Shown one piece after another: positions 18,853 through 19,550 of a DNA stretch of 19,550 nt (its first letter is position 1; every line of letters starts with the position of its first letter). This DNA is from Acanthaster planci (lineage: Eukaryota; Echinodermata; Asteroidea; Valvatida; Acanthasteridae): the NCBI RefSeq assembly GCF_001949145.1, contig NW_019091761.1, positions 76,931-96,480 of the forward strand, read 5' to 3'. Position numbers and translations under genes: made by a program. Under the pieces are notes generated by a model. The model was not told the DNA's origin, ran no database searches, and saw only the letters and a program-made list of their open reading frames with translations.

Positions 18853-19550
18853 TTGAGTGAAAATCTGGACATGTACAGAAACACCTCGGTTTCTATAATA
18901 AGGAATATAAATGTAACGTCTTTAAGTTCATTTAATGTAGACCTTGCAGGTGCTGATTGGGGTGACGTCTACCAGTGTAACGACGTCGATGCGGCATATG
19001 ATTCGTTTTTTCGTATCTTCTCTTCCTACTGCAACAAACACTTTCCTCTTACTGTCAAATTCACTAACTCTCCCAATAACAGTAAACCGTGGATCAGTCA
19101 GTCTATTATTGATTCTTGTAATTTAAAAAATAGACTGTACAGGCGTTTTCTGCGTAGCCCTACCGAGGAAAATGAGCGTGAGTACAAGAATTTCCGAAAT
19201 CGCCTCACGGCCACCATTCGAAAGGTTAAAAAAGATCACTTTGCCCGCAAGCTTGACTCTCGCAAATCCAATTTAAAAAGCCTTTGGCGGGAAATCAACA
19301 ATGTTCTTGGTGAGGGTAAACAGAAACCTTTCCCTGACAGTTTTGTGGATGGGGACCACACTATTTCAAGCCCTCTCGACATTGCCAATTCTTTCAACTC
19401 TTTTTTTACTTAAACTTAGGTTCTTTCCTTGCTAACAAAATCCCAGCCACAAACGTTCACTTCTCCGATTATCTCCACAACTCGAATCCCTCCTCTTTCT
19501 TTTTTACTCCAACAGATTCCTTAGAAATTATCCGTATTGGAAGGCAACTA
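18853..19550 (+). mobile_element. LINE fragment: linker between endonuclease and reverse transcriptase, continuing off the edge
   Basis: The plus frame 18853-19413 encodes the segment that follows the endonuclease in CR1/L2/Rex-type LINE ORF2 proteins. It has DAAYDSFFRIFSSYCNKHFP, then KPWISQSI, then a Lys/Arg-rich helix (NLKNRLYRRFL, then KNFRNRLTATIRKVKKDHFA), then LKSLWREINNVLGE and NSFF. The frame stops at a TAA (19411-19413) inside a T-rich run. The expected continuation (LGSFLANKIPAT) follows in another frame to the window end, so a small indel has broken the gene. No endonuclease is found upstream, so the copy is 5'-truncated with its left limit near 18850-18870. The first ATG in frame is at 18871. 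The group matches the LINE remnant at 2759-3830, but this copy has not diverged as far. Confidence 0.8.

Noticed and set aside
1-19550. tRNA, rRNA, CRISPR array or bacterial-style operon
   Set aside because: I saw no tRNA B-box with a matching cloverleaf, no rRNA-like segment, no regular spacer-repeat array and no clustered intronless genes.

Overview
The window looks like nuclear DNA of an invertebrate animal, most likely an anthozoan cnidarian (coral or anemone). It is AT-rich and sparsely coding. It has short exons with GT/AG borders, several decayed retroelements of kinds common in coral genomes, and an exon for a secreted discoidin (F5/8 type C or fucolectin-like) domain. There is no bacterial gene layout, no rRNA or tRNA that I can recognise, and no CRISPR array. 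The organism call is an inference from gene style and repeat content.

Left third (1-4200): a split gene on the minus strand. Its first coding exon (4139-4076) encodes a signal peptide and ends in a phase-1 donor. The next recognisable exon (749-630) is phase 1 at both ends and encodes the start of a discoidin-like domain. The gene then runs off the left edge. A decayed LINE (about 2759-3830, plus strand) lies in the large intron.

Middle (4200-9700): non-coding DNA with an A-rich, GACGTC-containing modular repeat (5264-5650). After it comes a broken Ty3/gypsy-like retrotransposon on the minus strand (about 7094-9300, leader to about 9612). It keeps gag and protease but no reverse transcriptase. 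Its protease frame is cut off by the 3' end of a second LINE (about 6880-7093).

Right-centre (9700-18850): mostly non-coding, with a few weak exon candidates. The best-supported gene here is a small plus-strand transmembrane protein gene with coding exons at 15467-15548, 15922-15975 and 17878-18002. Splice phases agree at every junction and a membrane segment is assembled across the first one. Its second intron holds a MITE-like inverted-repeat element (16720-16970) and a spaced TGATGACGTC repeat.

Right edge (18853-19550): a 5'-truncated, frameshifted LINE fragment that continues past the window.

The two host genes appear unrelated, and nothing here forms an operon or a pathway. I did not find a convincing new multi-gene system. 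The most useful observations are the two split genes, which a plain ORF scan misses, and the nested, truncated retroelements.
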